Origin: Helicoverpa zea
Lineage: Eukaryota; Arthropoda; Insecta; Lepidoptera; Noctuidae
DNA: 64,000 nucleotides
Direction: 5' to 3'
Assembly (NCBI RefSeq): GCF_022581195.2
Contig: NC_061471.1
Coordinates: forward strand, 10,416,001-10,480,000
The position numbers were made by a program, and so were the translations under genes. This document shows positions 10,724-23,380 of the stretch, in pieces (within the stretch, counting starts at the first letter, position 1; each line of letters begins with the position of its first letter). Below the pieces are notes generated by a model. It was not told where the DNA came from, did no database searches, and was given only the letters and a program-made list of their open reading frames with translations.

Positions 10724-10786
10724 ACATTGTTTTTGTTAACATTATCTAAAGGTGGGAACTTGAGATAATGTTAGCAAAAACATTGT
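10724..10786. ncRNA. 63-nt hairpin, possible pre-miRNA or MITE core
   Basis: ACATTGTTTTTGTTAACATT continues to TATCT and pairs with AGATAATGTTAGCAAAAACA-TTGT. The stem is 24 bp with two mismatched positions, and the loop is about 15 nt. Size and pairing suit an insect pre-miRNA, but a tiny transposon-derived palindrome would look the same. No mature sequence is recognised. Confidence 0.25.
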
Positions 10787-10854
10787 AAGTCTAGGTAAGA
10801 TTTTTATAAAATGTGTACACTACAGTTATTCAAATATAGAAATGTCACTTTTCA

Positions 10855-11085
10855 TTATACCATAGCCGAAAAATGTCCGCTGCTGGACTAAGGCGGGTTT
10901 GAATGTTACCATGGCGCTGGGCGTGCTTGGTGATTACAGTGTGTGATATTTATACATTCAGAGATGCGTCTACTCATCTCCGAGCAAGGCAATATCATCC
11001 CACTTGATGCTCTATGGTGGTTAATCCGCCACCATTCAGTCCTTAGAGCCACGTAAGTTTTTCAGTAAGGTGCACCATGGGTTTT
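10855..11085 (-). mobile_element. RTE-like LINE 3'-end relic
   Basis: On the minus strand the sequence runs to TAGTCCAGCAGCGGACAT and then CGGCTATGG. This matches the end of RTE-type elements such as GTCCAGCAGTGGACTGCGA at 59820. Upstream lie GATGAGTAGACGCATCTC and GATGATATTGCCTTGCTCGG, blocks typical of a dispersed lepidopteran repeat. It is non-coding and 5'-truncated. Confidence 0.6.
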
Positions 11086-11559
11086 ATTTACATCCAGTCA
11101 ACAGTACCTACAAATTCCTCAGAATACTCAGTAAAATTGCCACAGTCTGGATAAATGCATCGCGTGATGCACAGCTAATTGAAGGCCATAACTATTTGTT
11201 TTGAGAATGCTCTCAGACCTCGCTTTGTCACGAATGCAGTGAGATTGAGAGGTTTGCTATAAGGCTACCTACACAAAAGGTACAGGTATACAAAAGGTAC
11301 AAAATGGTAGTTTTCTCTTTGCTTCAAATGGAATGGAATTCCAACAATTACTTATGTGATACGATTACAGAGACGTGGACGTGGTTTTCTGGGAATTTCT
11401 TTGGATTCTGAACTAATTTTATGATTCTCAAGAAATCCAGCATTATCTCTAAGTATTGTAAGTTACGAATGCATTCAGTATGGAAAATATTTAAGCTTAC
11501 TACAGCGTCTTAACTATTGCAAATTCTATATAGACTATTCGTGCCTATAGTTATATTAG
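11086..11559. other. No recognised gene
   Basis: AT-rich DNA with no ORF, splice or repeat structure that I can support. Confidence 0.5.
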
Positions 11560-11655
11560 CTATAAGAATTTGTTTATTATAAAGGCACCTTTTTATTCGG
11601 GTGCATAGAGCAGTTCCCACGGGATGCGGGTGAAACCACTAGCGAAAGCTATTGT
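11560..11655 (+). mobile_element. Truncated Helitron remnant
   Basis: TTCCCACGGGATGCGGGTGA and the following AACCACTAGCGAAAGCT match the 3' half of the Helitron family. The CTRR end has decayed. Confidence 0.55.
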
Positions 11656-12123
11656 ATTCAGAAATGTGCAGAGGCAATCCACTATATTTAACCAAGTCAG
11701 TTAAATTTCACTTTGCATAAAAAAGAGCATACCCACAAATTGGCGCACAAAACAATTGCACCGCTACTTCGTTCACTCAAAACACGGTTCCTACTGTTTT
11801 TTCAACACACTCCGAAACTACACACGGAACATTTTCTAAAGAATAACAACAATACAAAACATACCTATGTTTAAACGCCATTACCATCCCACAGCGAAGC
11901 GGTTCGCGCTTGACCTATTTCCAACTACAATCGGTAACTGGGTAACTATTTACATTATAAAAGAATTCTTTAGTATAACACTTACATTTAGAAGTAGGTA
12001 GTTCAAAAGGCGATGTCTGTGCTTCCATCTTACAAAATTTTGCTTGTAGGTTCTGTCAATCATTTTTGGGACAGTTTTGAAGGAAATGGAACAAGTTTTT
12101 GTGATAGTTGGAATTTAACAACT

Positions 12124-12148
12124 GCTGTCACTGTCACTGTCACTGTCA
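12124..12148. repeat. (CTGTCA)n short tandem repeat
   Basis: Four near-perfect hexamer units read CTGTCACTGTCACTGTCACT. No other feature is attached. Confidence 0.8.
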
Positions 12149-15100
12149 AGTTGGATTGACATGTGAGTTTTCGGGTTTCGAAATCTGTAACTTTCTTGTG
12201 TAGATGAAACAATCTGTGGTGATTTGGAAACTTATTTCACAAGAGTAAAATCAAGACTATAACTCTCTTAGCAGAATCGTTTGGCCCGAATTTTAAAATG
12301 TTGATGGAGTATCTAATTGGTGAGGTAACCATAAGATAAAATATTTATATTAGTTGTTTGATATGAATTCATATTATTGGGAAATAATTCCCGCACCTAG
12401 CCATAAAGTAGTCTAAGCACCTACCTAGCCTAGCCTGAGATGCTACAATGTATCTGTCTAGGTCGACAGACAAAGTTCCTTTCAAATTCATAATATTATT
12501 ATGGATGGTTCATGCATTGCCTTTTTAGACGCAAATTAAAAGTCAATCCCAATCTTTTCATCGCCATCAAATCATGATCGTTACAAGATGGCGAACCCCA
12601 TAAAAATGAGATCGTTCAACAAAGAGCTAATTTTATTATAAACCGCTCAAAAACGGCCTTGGATTCCACCCGATTATCGTTTTTATTACTTTTTGATTCA
12701 ATATGACGGAAATTACGTTTACACATTACATTTTATGATGCTATTGAGTTAAGTGGCTTTATGAAATTATATTTAGTCTTTGTGTAATTGACTTTAAGAG
12801 TAATTAAAAAGGGTTAAAAAGCGTTTACGTGTAGCGTACTATATGTGTTTCTATGTTCTTCCTACACAAGTACCTTACAATAGATACATGATGCCTAGAT
12901 CAACTAGGTTTATAAAATTAATTATGTTCATTTTGAACTTTCATGCTATTGAACATAATATTAATATGAAGTTGCTTTAGATAAGCATTGAGGAAAGACT
13001 TTGATTACAGGATCTAATAAAAAGGTTGGATGCATACATATAAATACAAATACAGTTCAAGACGCAAATAACGAACACATTCAATCGTACAATGAGTAAC
13101 ACGTGCAAAAGATAAAAATCTATTTTTACAATCGCGGGTATTTTCCTCAAATACTATCAAGAACGCAAGATATTTCCTAAGGGAAAACATTGAGAAAGAT
13201 ACACAAATATCAATCCAAAAACGGTTTTCTAAATCAAGATATTTCCAGCGATAGAGGGTGGAACGCTGTCCAAACAGATTCTTGCACGGAATCAAACGAA
13301 AATAAACGAAAACCAAAAAATAGCTGAAGACATAAAATGTACGTCAAACGTATTATAAACAAGTAATAATTAAGGTTTATATTTAGCGCCACTTCCAACT
13401 TTGTCGTCGACTCCAAAAAAGACCACCAATAAATCTCTGCAACCTGTATTCTTTTAGTATCTACTGCTGAACACAGAGCAAAAAGAACTTTGTGTCAAAG
13501 TTGTAAGGTCTAATTTGGGTGTTGAAAATTCATAGCGTCTCATTACCCTAACGTTTGATGTAAACTTCTTTGATCTAAGTGACATATTGTAAACTGTAGA
13601 TGATTTGAGACGAGCGGGGGCACTCTCTGTGGCTAAAGATGATGTCGTACGCATTGTTCGAAATATTTTCACTAATTATAGAAACTATAAGTCAGGAAGA
13701 TTAATGTCTCGAAGATTGACAAGGGTTGCTAGCGTGGGGGGAACAAAAATGTGCGTATGATTGACGTGGTTCAATCTATAAATAGGAATTTAGTTTATGA
13801 TAGATGCGTTGTCAAGATGAGTAACTATTTTGAAGTTACAATGTTTCCGCGTGCAGCTAAATGCAATGAAGCTATTTTAAGATGTAATTTCCATATTAAT
13901 TGACGTTTTTTCCATGTCAAGGCATTAAGAATACAAAATAAAATTAACAAACAAATTCATTTGTACAGGCTAGATATTAATGCCGTTAAAGATATAATTG
14001 TTAGGTTAAAGTACTAATAGGTGAATATAGATTGCTCTACTGTTGTGAACTATCACTGGAAAGATTGATTTGGAAAAAAAGTCTAACGAATAGCTTCATT
14101 AGACTTCACAAATGTCTCATTTAAAAAATATAGTTTTAGAAAGAAATCATAAAATATCCAATACAATACACATAAAACCACCCACATTCAAAACTCAAAG
14201 ACAAAAATAGGGGCGAACTTTAATTAGTGTCACATTCATTGTACACTCACTGCACGAAACAAATAGTCAGCAATATGTAAAAAAACAGCCCCATAATTTA
14301 ATTAACATCATACGATCATAAAAGCATCAGTTACAGAGGGGAAAAATACCGTTTTGTTTAAATTTCTCGTGTATTTATTGGAAACAAAGATGCATTCTCC
14401 GGAATAATTTCAAGAGTAGCCGTAGAATTGGGTCAGCTATTTTATGCAATATTTACAAAGCAAATAACGTGGATCTTTAACAAAAGCTAATGTTCTGATT
14501 TATTGGATGTTTTGCTTTTGAACGATGAGTATATTAATATACTATCGGAGAAATGTTGCATTCAGATCATCGTTGTTCGAAAACTTGATATTATTTCGTG
14601 AATCTGTTAATATTGTGATGAACAGACAAGGAATTGATTTGGACATTTTATGATAAGTAACAGAACGGTATGGAAATCTATCTCTGTTTCGAGGTTCGAT
14701 TGAAAGTTCACAAGTTCTAAAATAATGGTATTCTTATATAAGTTCAGGAATCTGTATACTAATACTTACGCGTAAGGCTGAAACCACAGTGCCAAAGTTG
14801 AATTTACTTTCTATAGATAGCAGTAGTCTCATCATAAATAACCATGAACTTGAGGGTATTGTAGATCAATTAAAATAACGCAAGTGGCATTAAAACACTC
14901 ATCTTTCTAACCATGCTAGAAATCCCATTACGGAAGAATATGAAGTTCCCTAACATCTGTAACTCCACATATTTCTCCCACAAGTTAAGCCTAGCACTTA
15001 TTCAATCAGCAGCCTGTTTATCTTGAAGCATCAGCTTTCAAAGGGTACCAGTTATTTATACAATGTCATTTTAAACATCTATAGAGATTCTCAGAACAGT

Positions 15101-17013
15101 TTGTGGTTGGATTTAAATAAATTTCTGTCTCGTTGGCGCCACAGCAATTAGTATCAGCTATGTGAATCATGAAGTCTTTGTACTTATAATCGTGGCTTTT
15201 GAATTTAAATTTCTCACTAAATGTAGCTAAAAATATGGGTTTATTAGTTTAGTTTGTGATTTTATTCCAATTTGTTGTAGAGATTTGATGCGTAAGGTAT
15301 GATTGAGCCATGATGTGGTTTCACACACTATCTTCTGATGTAGGTACATGGTATTGAATAGGTTAGGTTAAAACAAATCTCAAAATGTTGACACCTTCAT
15401 AACTTTGAAGTTATGTAAAAACCTAACTTATTATTTAAACTATAGGTAGTTTTGTTTCTGTAAATAGGTTCACATGAACTAATGCTTACAAATAGACGAC
15501 ACGTCGCTTCATATTTGCAATTCTTAACATCGGAAATGCCGATTTTCTTACGATTGTCTTTCTTCTCGGTTTTTCAAAGCAAAAGAATTTGGAGCATCTC
15601 CGGTGTCAAATGTTCTGCTACTTACTAAACATTGGCAAGAATATTATTTTGTACTTGCTTTTTTTTAACCTTGTCTTAAAAAAACTTTCCATGTTTCCAA
15701 ACAGTGGGTCTTACAAAGAATCAGACAGGAACCCCTTAGCTTTAGTTTCTTTAGTTTAGCTTTAGACACACTATTCAAAAAAGATACGGTTACTATAGTT
15801 TCTTCGTATATTATACAGCAAAATATACAAATCCTAGCTTTAGATTAATCTATGTTAAACAGCGAACTGGTTTGATTGGCAAGGCCCATCACGTTTCGAT
15901 AGTAATAGTGGATAATGGTGATCATTGGTTGAGTCAACATCATTTAGTTGATACGTATCGCGATTGCTAATCATGTTTTGTCTAGCTGTCTGTCTATTTG
16001 TGTAAACTCGTATGAGGATTTGTGAAGTAACTCATTTAGATTGTTTAAGTGGGTCTAGGCTATTCGTGGTTAATCATTCTTCTTCTTCTTTATACTCCGA
16101 TGAGGCATTTTTTAAACATATTTTATTCGCTTAATTAGTAATAGAGACTCCGACTGTTCTGTTTTGTCTTTTTTTGTAGTTTTCCTTACCTGAGTCTTGA
16201 TTGTCTTGTTTTCCTAAAGCGCTCAGATGTCTCCATTTTACATTTAAATCAATTCCAATATTGCGAAACTACTAAAAGAGACATCAGATCACATTTCAAA
16301 ACACGGAAGTCCCCAACTCCAAAGCGAAACACGATAAGCATCAACTAATCTCCCGAACAATCAAAGAGTAGCAAATGTAAAATTAAATGAGCATTAACGG
16401 CTACATCCGCATTTAGTGTCTGCTCCCCACAATCTTATCGGCAATGGTTACAAAATGCCCCCGACACGCGATGTCGTCGCTGATAGCATCATGAGGGTAC
16501 CTTGACAGTAACAATTTGTTGCTATTGAGGCGTCATTGGAGATTTCGTGGTGTGATGTTTTAATTTTTTGGAGTGTTGGTTTCCGGAGGGATTGGTAAGT
16601 GTGATATAGTTTGTATATTCATGTTATTTTTAATTAAAGACGACTATAAAATTAGATTTTAAATGTTCTGAAAGTTTTCTGCAAAGTATCTCCATAAATT
16701 GCATTAGATTTTTATCTAGCCCAGGATAAAATGCCAATTGATAATTTATTCCTCTCTTGCTTTAAAACGCTGTCTTTGTATGTCCAATGTTCAGATTAAT
16801 TGGGGATTTAAAACCCGTAGCAATATTACTCATCATTCTACTGCTTTTAGCAAAGCAAACCAATCAAAAATACCCACCACGGAAGACAATAAGTCAATAA
16901 ACAGAACGCCATCGGTATAATTCTGAGTATTACCTGGAATTCTCGGAACTGTTGCATATTACAGTTTTATTATACCTAGACGATATTCAGTTTCCACTTA
17001 AAACTTACCCACA
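12149..17013. other. Long AT-rich stretch, no recognised gene
   Basis: I see no exon with good splice sites and no complete transposon. Overlapping minus-strand open frames at 13014-13672 lie in different frames, show no motif and are probably chance. A CpG-containing patch at about 16420-16500 has no coding pattern. Confidence 0.45.
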
Positions 17014-17411
17014 CTGCAGACTAAACAGTCGGCCGAGACCCGATGGTCGCTAAAAATGTTTTTTAAAAGACAATCTGGGGAAACTTTTTATTTACATTTT
17101 TACAAAACATATAAAAAAACTATCCTATTATAGCAAAAAAAAAAAAAAAAAATTGTAACTAAAACGCGACAAAAAATTCATCCCCATCGCTGTCAGCTGA
17201 GAGCGTACCCAAGAGGCTGGCAGCATTACCTCGTTGGATGTACATGCTGATCCTTTGTCCATCAAAAAAATCTGGATTTCAATCAAAGTATTCAGTTGGT
17301 CTGATACCGGCTAGATACCTGATCTTTGTAATGTGCGTACTACCATTCATCTTCATACTGATTTATGAGCCCAAACAAACTATCGGCCGACTAAAAGTTT
17401 GCAGTCTGCAG
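17014..17411. mobile_element. MITE with CTGCAGACT ends
   Basis: CTGCAGACT at 17014-17022 is followed by AAAC and AGTCGGCCGA. The reverse complement of the right end reads CTGCAGACT, GCAAAC and TTAGTCGGCCGA. The roughly 400-bp interior includes an 18-bp poly-A tract (17135-17152). Partial copies at 28977-29105 (+) and 42787-42850 (-) support a mobile family. The 83-codon frame at 17238-17489 overlaps it and is not a gene. Confidence 0.65.
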
Positions 17412-18380
17412 GTGCACTTAAAACGTCAGCGCACAGGTTTATTTGCTCGTATTTGTAAACCAAATATCATTTCCTGTAGGTATTTGTAAACGGAATATTG
17501 TAGGATGCTGGTATTTTGTGGTAAGAAGAACATGTTTGTAGGTATAGCTTTTAGTATTTGTGGGCTTTTGAAGGCGGTAGTGATTGGCTGTTCTGTTTAT
17601 AGAGTAAAAAACTATGAAATTGAACAGCGATGAGGACCAATTTTTCGGCGCTCTTTATTAGTTTTAAGTTTCATTTTTATGTAAATATAGATTCAGTTAA
17701 TTTTAAATACTGCAGAGTATATGTTTTCTGAAATATATAGTCCCATGTAATGAATTATAACATTGTTTTATGGCGCCGTGATTGACAAAGAAACTAAATT
17801 ACCCAAGTCCTTGAATGACAAAATAGACACGAATACGAAAGCATAACATATTATTCTTTAAAGCACTCTATCACAAAAATATAGGTACAAAATAAAGGCG
17901 AAGATAAAACCAAATCACATATCTCATAATAAAGAGACATCCACGATACTTCAACAGCAGCCAACGTAATGCATTGAAAACGTACCATCTACAAAAATGG
18001 AACGAATTCCCGACCATTCTGCCAGTATTTATACCCGACTGAAGTATTGTTTTTTCAAAAAACATTGAACGTTCAAATGTGGTTGGCATATTTTTATACG
18101 GTCACCGTTTCTAGAACCAACCCTTTGTAAGCTTTGAAAACCGTTCTGTCTAATATTTTTTGACCACGTTTGAAAGAGGTCTGGACGTTACTTAGTTTTA
18201 GTGCAAACTAAAATTGGCCTGACAGATTTTGTTTGAGGAGGTTTTAACTTAAATGTCAGTCAGTTCGCTTGTTTTAAGGCTTGGTTTTTCTTTTGTTTTC
18301 GTTCCTATGTGTTGTGATATTAAAAGGTTCGGTGAGAGAGTTGGTATTCCAGCGTTTACTGTTATTGGTGTAGTGTGGGA
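17412..18380. other. No recognised gene
   Basis: AT-rich DNA between the MITE and the LINE tail. Short open frames carry no motif. Confidence 0.5.
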
Positions 18381-19340
18381 GAAAGATATACTCATATTCA
18401 TTCATATTCATTCATATTATTTATTTGCATTCCACAATGTTTAAAGTAGGTGTTACAGTTAGGCTTAGAGCTAGGTACAATTGTGGACCCTGTAGGGCAC
18501 AGCAAAATAAAATAAAACTTACAACTAAAATTATTATTATTAAATCTATAGAGAAAAAAAAAATATATGAAAAATACAACAATTGACTTATATTCTTATA
18601 GTAACAAGCGTGAGACTAGACAATAAGGTATACCGGTACAATTAAATAACACGTATTTGCTAATAATATAAAAGAAATAAAAAAGAAAAAAAAAAAAAAA
18701 ATACTGTAAGGTCGGAAAGTGTGATGTGTTGTTATGTGGTGTGTTGTGTGTAGACTATATCTTTATCATTCATGTATTCGTTTATTGAGTAGTAGGCTTT
18801 GTTGATGAGGATGTTTTTGAGTGCGCGTATGAATTTAGTTTCGCTAGTTTCATTTTTTAAAGAATCTGGTAATTTGTTGTATAGTTTGATAGACATTACA
18901 TAGGGGCTATTGGTGTGAAGTGTCATGTGTGAAGAGGGAAGCATTAACATGTTTTTGTGTCTAACTGGTCGATCATTATGTTTATTTCCACGGGTTATGA
19001 AGAAGTTTGCATTTCTTCTTACGAATTTACATATTTCTATAATAAGATATAAATAGATGCTAGTGTTAATATTTGATACTTAATAAAAATAGGTTTACAG
19101 CTGTCGGTTTGTTCTATATTTTCTATAATTCGTATTAATTTCTTTTGGAGGATGAATAGGGTATTGGCGTCGGTACTGTTTCCCCACATAATAATGCCGT
19201 AGCTGAGCCATGAGTATGCGTACGCGTAGTATGTGGTGATAGCAGTTTGTATGTCGGTGGTTTTCTTAACTTCTCGTAGTGCGTAACAGAATTTCGAGAT
19301 TTTTGAATGTATATGTTTGATGTGTGGCTTCCAGGAAATG
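18381..19340 (-). mobile_element. 5'-truncated LINE, Jockey/CR1-like RT C-terminus and 3' UTR
   Basis: Reading the minus strand from 19336, the translation contains SWKPHIKHIHSKISKFCYAL, then SYGIIMWGNS and a FILQKKLIRII block. These are the hallmarks after the RT core in Jockey/CR1-type LINEs. A frameshift near 19045 moves the frame to IIEICKFVRRNANFFITRGN. It ends with SIKLYNKLPDSLKN and INKAYYSINEYMND, with the stop near 18732. The 3' UTR reaches a tail of repeated ATGAATGAAT-like units (18390-18432). RT catalytic motifs are missing, so it is dead. Confidence 0.8.
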
Positions 19341-19345
19341 TGTGT

Positions 19346-19369
19346 ATCTATGATCTATGATCTATGATA
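19346..19369. repeat. (ATCTATG)n heptamer tandem
   Basis: Three perfect and one partial ATCTATG units lie right at the truncated 5' edge of the minus-strand LINE. They may be a junction slippage product. Confidence 0.85.
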
Positions 19370-21237
19370 TACTATTGCACCTTATGTTTAACTTCTTCAT
19401 TTACTTTTACTTACATACATAGTTTTTTAATTGTATTAAATCGTCTATTGATCGTGTCGAATTATTTATTCTGCAATATGTAGTGTAATTTATTTCTATC
19501 AATTTTCTTCTGAATCATTTTAAACATTAAACGTGTGTTGCAAAGATACAAAGTTCTCTAGCCCAAACTAAGATTAAAACAGACTCGTCGTCCGTTTAAA
19601 AGCTTTTACCCAAAAACAGATAAACACTAACGTCACAAATCCACAGTTTCACGCCGTGCTTACCCCAATAGCCGGAGCTAGTCGTAATTATATTGTCCTA
19701 CTGTTTGTTGGCAAACATTTGACGTCCAGCAAATTAGGTGAGCGAGTTACATTGCGCGTTTCATTCGGAGAACTTCCTACATTTGTAGTGTTAATGTGGT
19801 AATGTAATTTAAACGACACGTTAGGAATTGTTTTTGGGTGTTTTGGGTTTTTTCTTTTTATTTGAGATAAGTGTTACGGTTTTTTTTTGAATAAGTTTAA
19901 TAATCCTTTATAGTACTCATAATTTTTTAATGTAAAACTACAGAACTAGTAGATATAGGTATAGTGATTCTTGTAACTTCATGAAACACATAATGATGAT
20001 GAATGTGTGTTCATGAACAATAAATAGTTTAACCCACAGAACACATATTCTTAAAAAAAAAATATACAGCATCAAACATTACTAGCTACGATAAAAATTC
20101 AAACACAAAGCAACTCAACCCACTTTCAGCCAAAAATAATGCCATTAAAAAAAAACGTCCATCGCTCCGCTTAAATGGACGCCATCACGTATCCTGTGTA
20201 CACTAATTGAATCAGTTAATTAACAATTTCAAGGTTAAGGAAGCGTGGTATCCGCGGGCGACATAGGGGGCGAGGGGAAGAGAGGAGGGGGGGAGGAGAT
20301 TATTAATAGGAAGCAGAGGAAGTATGACGCGGTGGCGACAAATGTAAGCTGAACTTTCAACTGTGATGGTTTGAAAGAATTTTTGTTGTATTTTTGGGAA
20401 TGGAATTATCAGGAACGTGTTTAGGATATCCTCGATAATACGCGAATGGCAAAATTTAAGTTTAGGACTTTGATGAGAGATCGTACCATTTAGCTGATGA
20501 TGATTTATTAACGATGATTTTACAAGATAATAAAAAACTATTCAAATTAAAAAAAAAAAATGGTGAGCCCAACGAAAACTAAGAATGCCATAATATCCAA
20601 TAATATTTCAACATAAATTATAACAAAGTACCAAGTGACTTCCCCCTTTAATTCAAAAGCAATTATTAGAACACACGTTTCTAAAACAATCAACAAGTAA
20701 AGCCATACAAACCACATAGGAGGCGCCTAATAGATTACTCTCAGTATCAAATAACTCAAAATTCCTTGTTTAAACAAGGCACCAGAATATTTGTGGGTAA
20801 ACGAAGCTTGTGTGTTCATTATGGGAATTTAGTAGGATGACGATAAACTAATAGGTGAATGGCAGGAAAAGGTGAAGAGTGGTGATGAAAGATATGTCTT
20901 TCTGGTTAAATATGATGGTATAGTTATGGATCTTGTTAAAATTGAAGCAGTAGTATGTTAACTGGGTATAGAAACGGTAATATTTGAAATTGACGTTTCT
21001 ATTGTTGCAAGTAAAAGAAGGATGTTTATGTACTGGAGACTGCACATTAGTAGTAACTGTCATGCACCTTAACTCAATAGTAATAAGTATGATTTTCCTG
21101 TAAAACTGTTACCACTGACCTGAAGTTGACTATACCAACAGCTTATAAAGATGTTAAACATTTTAATTTTACATTTATTACAGATCTACATGCATGATCG
21201 TGTATCTATCCCATTTCGGAGATCTAACATTATTTTA
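19370..21237. other. No recognised gene; one G-rich patch
   Basis: AT-rich unique-looking DNA. The exception is a purine-rich stretch at 20266-20298 with GGGGG, GGGG and GGGGGGG runs. No ORF or splice pattern is convincing. Confidence 0.45.
20266..20298 (+). other. G-rich tract, possible G-quadruplex
   Basis: Runs GGGGG, GGGG, GG and GGGGGGG followed by GG occur within 33 bases, in a region that is otherwise about two-thirds AT. Fewer than four full G3 runs are cleanly separated, but the G7 run can supply two. Confidence 0.4.
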
Positions 21238-21790
21238 AATAATAATAATAATAAAGGTTAGTCCTGCTCGGAGGGTAGGTGCCTCGTGGTAAGTGGCGAG
21301 TGGGCCGGTGATGCTGGACCCACAGGGAGCGCGTGATCTGCGTTTAAAGTCCGCCGAGGTATCCTCACCCTTCTCAGCCGCTCATGTCCCTGTTGCCCTC
21401 TTGTTGCTTTTCAGTGACTGATTCCCGGGGGCTCAGTAAGTGAGTTGGCGAGTCTCCACCTGCCATTTTAACATGTATTTAATACATTGTCATCGGCAGG
21501 TGCCATAGTTCCCGTAGTTTCCCCATTCCTAGTCCATTAGCATCCCATCACAATAGCCTAAGTAGTTTTCATCCATAGTTAGCAATAGTTTAGCACAGAA
21601 CCGGGGATTGTCCTTGGGTACATTTCTATAGTGTATACAGGGATAATCGTCGGTTTTGTGTCACCATTTCATTAAAGTTGTCTCAAAAGGGCTTCAGCGT
21701 GTTGGCTTCGGCCCCACGTTCGCCTCCCAAAAATCCGGGACTCTATAGTCCCGAGGTCTGGAAGAGACATACATTATATAATAATAATAA
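21238..21790 (+). mobile_element. LINE 3'-UTR fragment between TAA tracts
   Basis: A GC-richer segment (21254-21775) lies between a (TAA)n tract at 21238-21253 and another at 21776-21790. It has no ORF. It ends with GGGACTCTATAGTCCCGAGG, a perfect hairpin-like palindrome, and GAAGAGACATACATTATA before the TAA repeat. This arrangement suits a 5'-truncated LINE 3' end carrying a TAA tail. I recall this end from lepidopteran repeats but cannot name the clade with certainty. Confidence 0.6.
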
Positions 21791-23239
21791 TTGCAGCTGA
21801 TGAAGCTACTGAAGGTCACTGAAACTTTCAGTAGTTGCATCAGGATGGAATTTGGTGTGGACAAATGTGCAGTCATGCATGTAAAGCGAGGGGGAATTGT
21901 GGAATCTGAGGGAGTACAACTCTCAGATTCTATAAACCTGAGATCACTCTCCGCAAACGATACATATAAATACTTGGGTATGGCGGAGGGGTTAGGCATC
22001 AATGTGGCTGTCATGAAACAGTCATTACGGGAGCGTTTCTTTGGCCGCCTGAATAAGGTCCTGAAAAGTTCCTTATCGGGAGGCAACAAGGTTCGCGCCT
22101 TTAATGGTTGGGTCATGCCAGTCCTGATGTACTCTTTCGGCATACTCAAATGGACTCAAACTGAATTGGACGCCCTGGATAGGAAAGTCCGCACACTGCT
22201 GACCGCAGAACGAATGCATCACCCACGATCGTCAGTGATGAGACTGTACATCCCACGGAAATGTGGAGGCCGAGGCTTTTTAAATGCAAAGACGCTCCAC
22301 AACCGCGAGGTGTGCAGTCTCAGAGAATATTTTCTCAAAAGCGACGTGGGTATGCACCGTGATATGGTGTCAGTGGACAGAGGACTCACCCCGCTGTCGT
22401 TGGCAAATGAGAACTGGCGCAAACCTGTCGTACTAACTACCCACGATCGCAGGGAGGTATGGCAGAGCAAACAGCTACACGGACGCTTCTTCGGGGCTCT
22501 TCATGGCCCCGATGTAGACTTCAAAGCGTCCGTATCTTGGCTACGCTTCGGTGACTTGTTTGGAGAAACCGAAGGGTTTGTATGTGCAATTATGGACGAA
22601 GTTATCCTTACGAATAACTACCGGAGATATATCGTGAAAGACGGGACGGTTGACATATGTCGGGCATGTCACCATCCGGGTGAGTCTATCAGACATATTA
22701 TATCTGGTTGTTCTCGTTTGGCTAATGGTGAATATTTGCACAGACATAACCAAGTGGCCAAGATCATCCACCAGCAGCTTGCTCTGCAATACAACCTTGT
22801 AGACCTTGAGGTACCGTACTACAAGTATGCGCCCGACCCAGTTCTCGAAAAGGACCATATCACGTTGTACTGGGATCGATCTATCATCACTGACAGGACT
22901 ATTGTAGCCAATAAGCCTGATATTGTGGTGATAGATCGATTAGCGCGCCGCGCGATGATAGTCGATGTCGCCGTTCCGCATGACGAGAACCTTGTGAAAG
23001 CTGAGAAAGAGAAACAAATAAAGTATCTCGACTTAGCGCACGAGGTTGTCGCCATGTGGAGTGTCGACACGGCTGTTGTTGTGCCGATTGTCGTTACGGC
23101 CAATGGTTTAATAGCCAAGAGCCTCGACGAACACCTCAGGAGGCTCTCGTTGGGCGGCTGGATCAAGGGACTGATTCAGAAGGCAGTACTCCTTGATACG
23201 GCACGTATTGTGAGGAGGTTTCTGTCTCTGGGACCCTAA
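21791..23239 (+). pseudogene. Remnant pol ORF of R4/Dong-like LINE (RT thumb to RLE endonuclease)
   Basis: This is the coding part of the LINE just described. It keeps 482 codons against about 1,000 or more in a complete R4-type ORF. Fingers, palm and the YADD catalytic site are absent; the CCHC knuckle and the PD...D endonuclease residues remain. The nominal first Met is not a biological start, because the LINE is truncated right there. In intact relatives the protein nicks target DNA and primes reverse transcription from it in the nucleus. No promoter is expected. Antisense open frames at 21694-22149, 22219-22470, 22541-22858 and 22819-23166 are shadows of this frame. Confidence 0.85.
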
Positions 23240-23380
23240 CCACCGGTACCTTGGACCCTGTGCCCGATATCGGTGGCAACCTATTTTTTATATTTTTAAA
23301 TGTTTTTTATTTTTATATTTAATATTTAAAAATGTAAATGATATGTTCTAAATAAATAAATGACCAATAATAATAATGTT
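21791..23380 (+). mobile_element. R4/Dong-like LINE, 5'-truncated, inserted at TAA repeats
   Basis: The 482-codon open frame (21791-23239) covers the end of the reverse transcriptase and the restriction-like endonuclease of an R2/R4-type non-LTR retrotransposon. It starts just after the place of the RT YADD box: the MEFGVDKCAVMHVKRG segment follows that box in this group. Next come the YKYLG and PRKCGGRGFLN blocks. A zinc-knuckle, C290-x2-C293-x8-H302-x4-C307, precedes the endonuclease core, KPDIVVIDR (375-383) and IVDVAVPHDE (390-399). The frame has no internal stop, so insertion may be fairly recent. The 3' UTR is about 125 bp with AATAAATAAA and ends at (AAT)n, 23367-23379. TAA tracts flank both sides; Dong of silkworm is known for TAA-repeat targets. 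The missing 5' part makes it immobile. Confidence 0.85.

Noticed and set aside
13014..13672. Cluster of minus-strand frames
   Set aside because: Different phases, no motif and no plausible donor or acceptor linking them.
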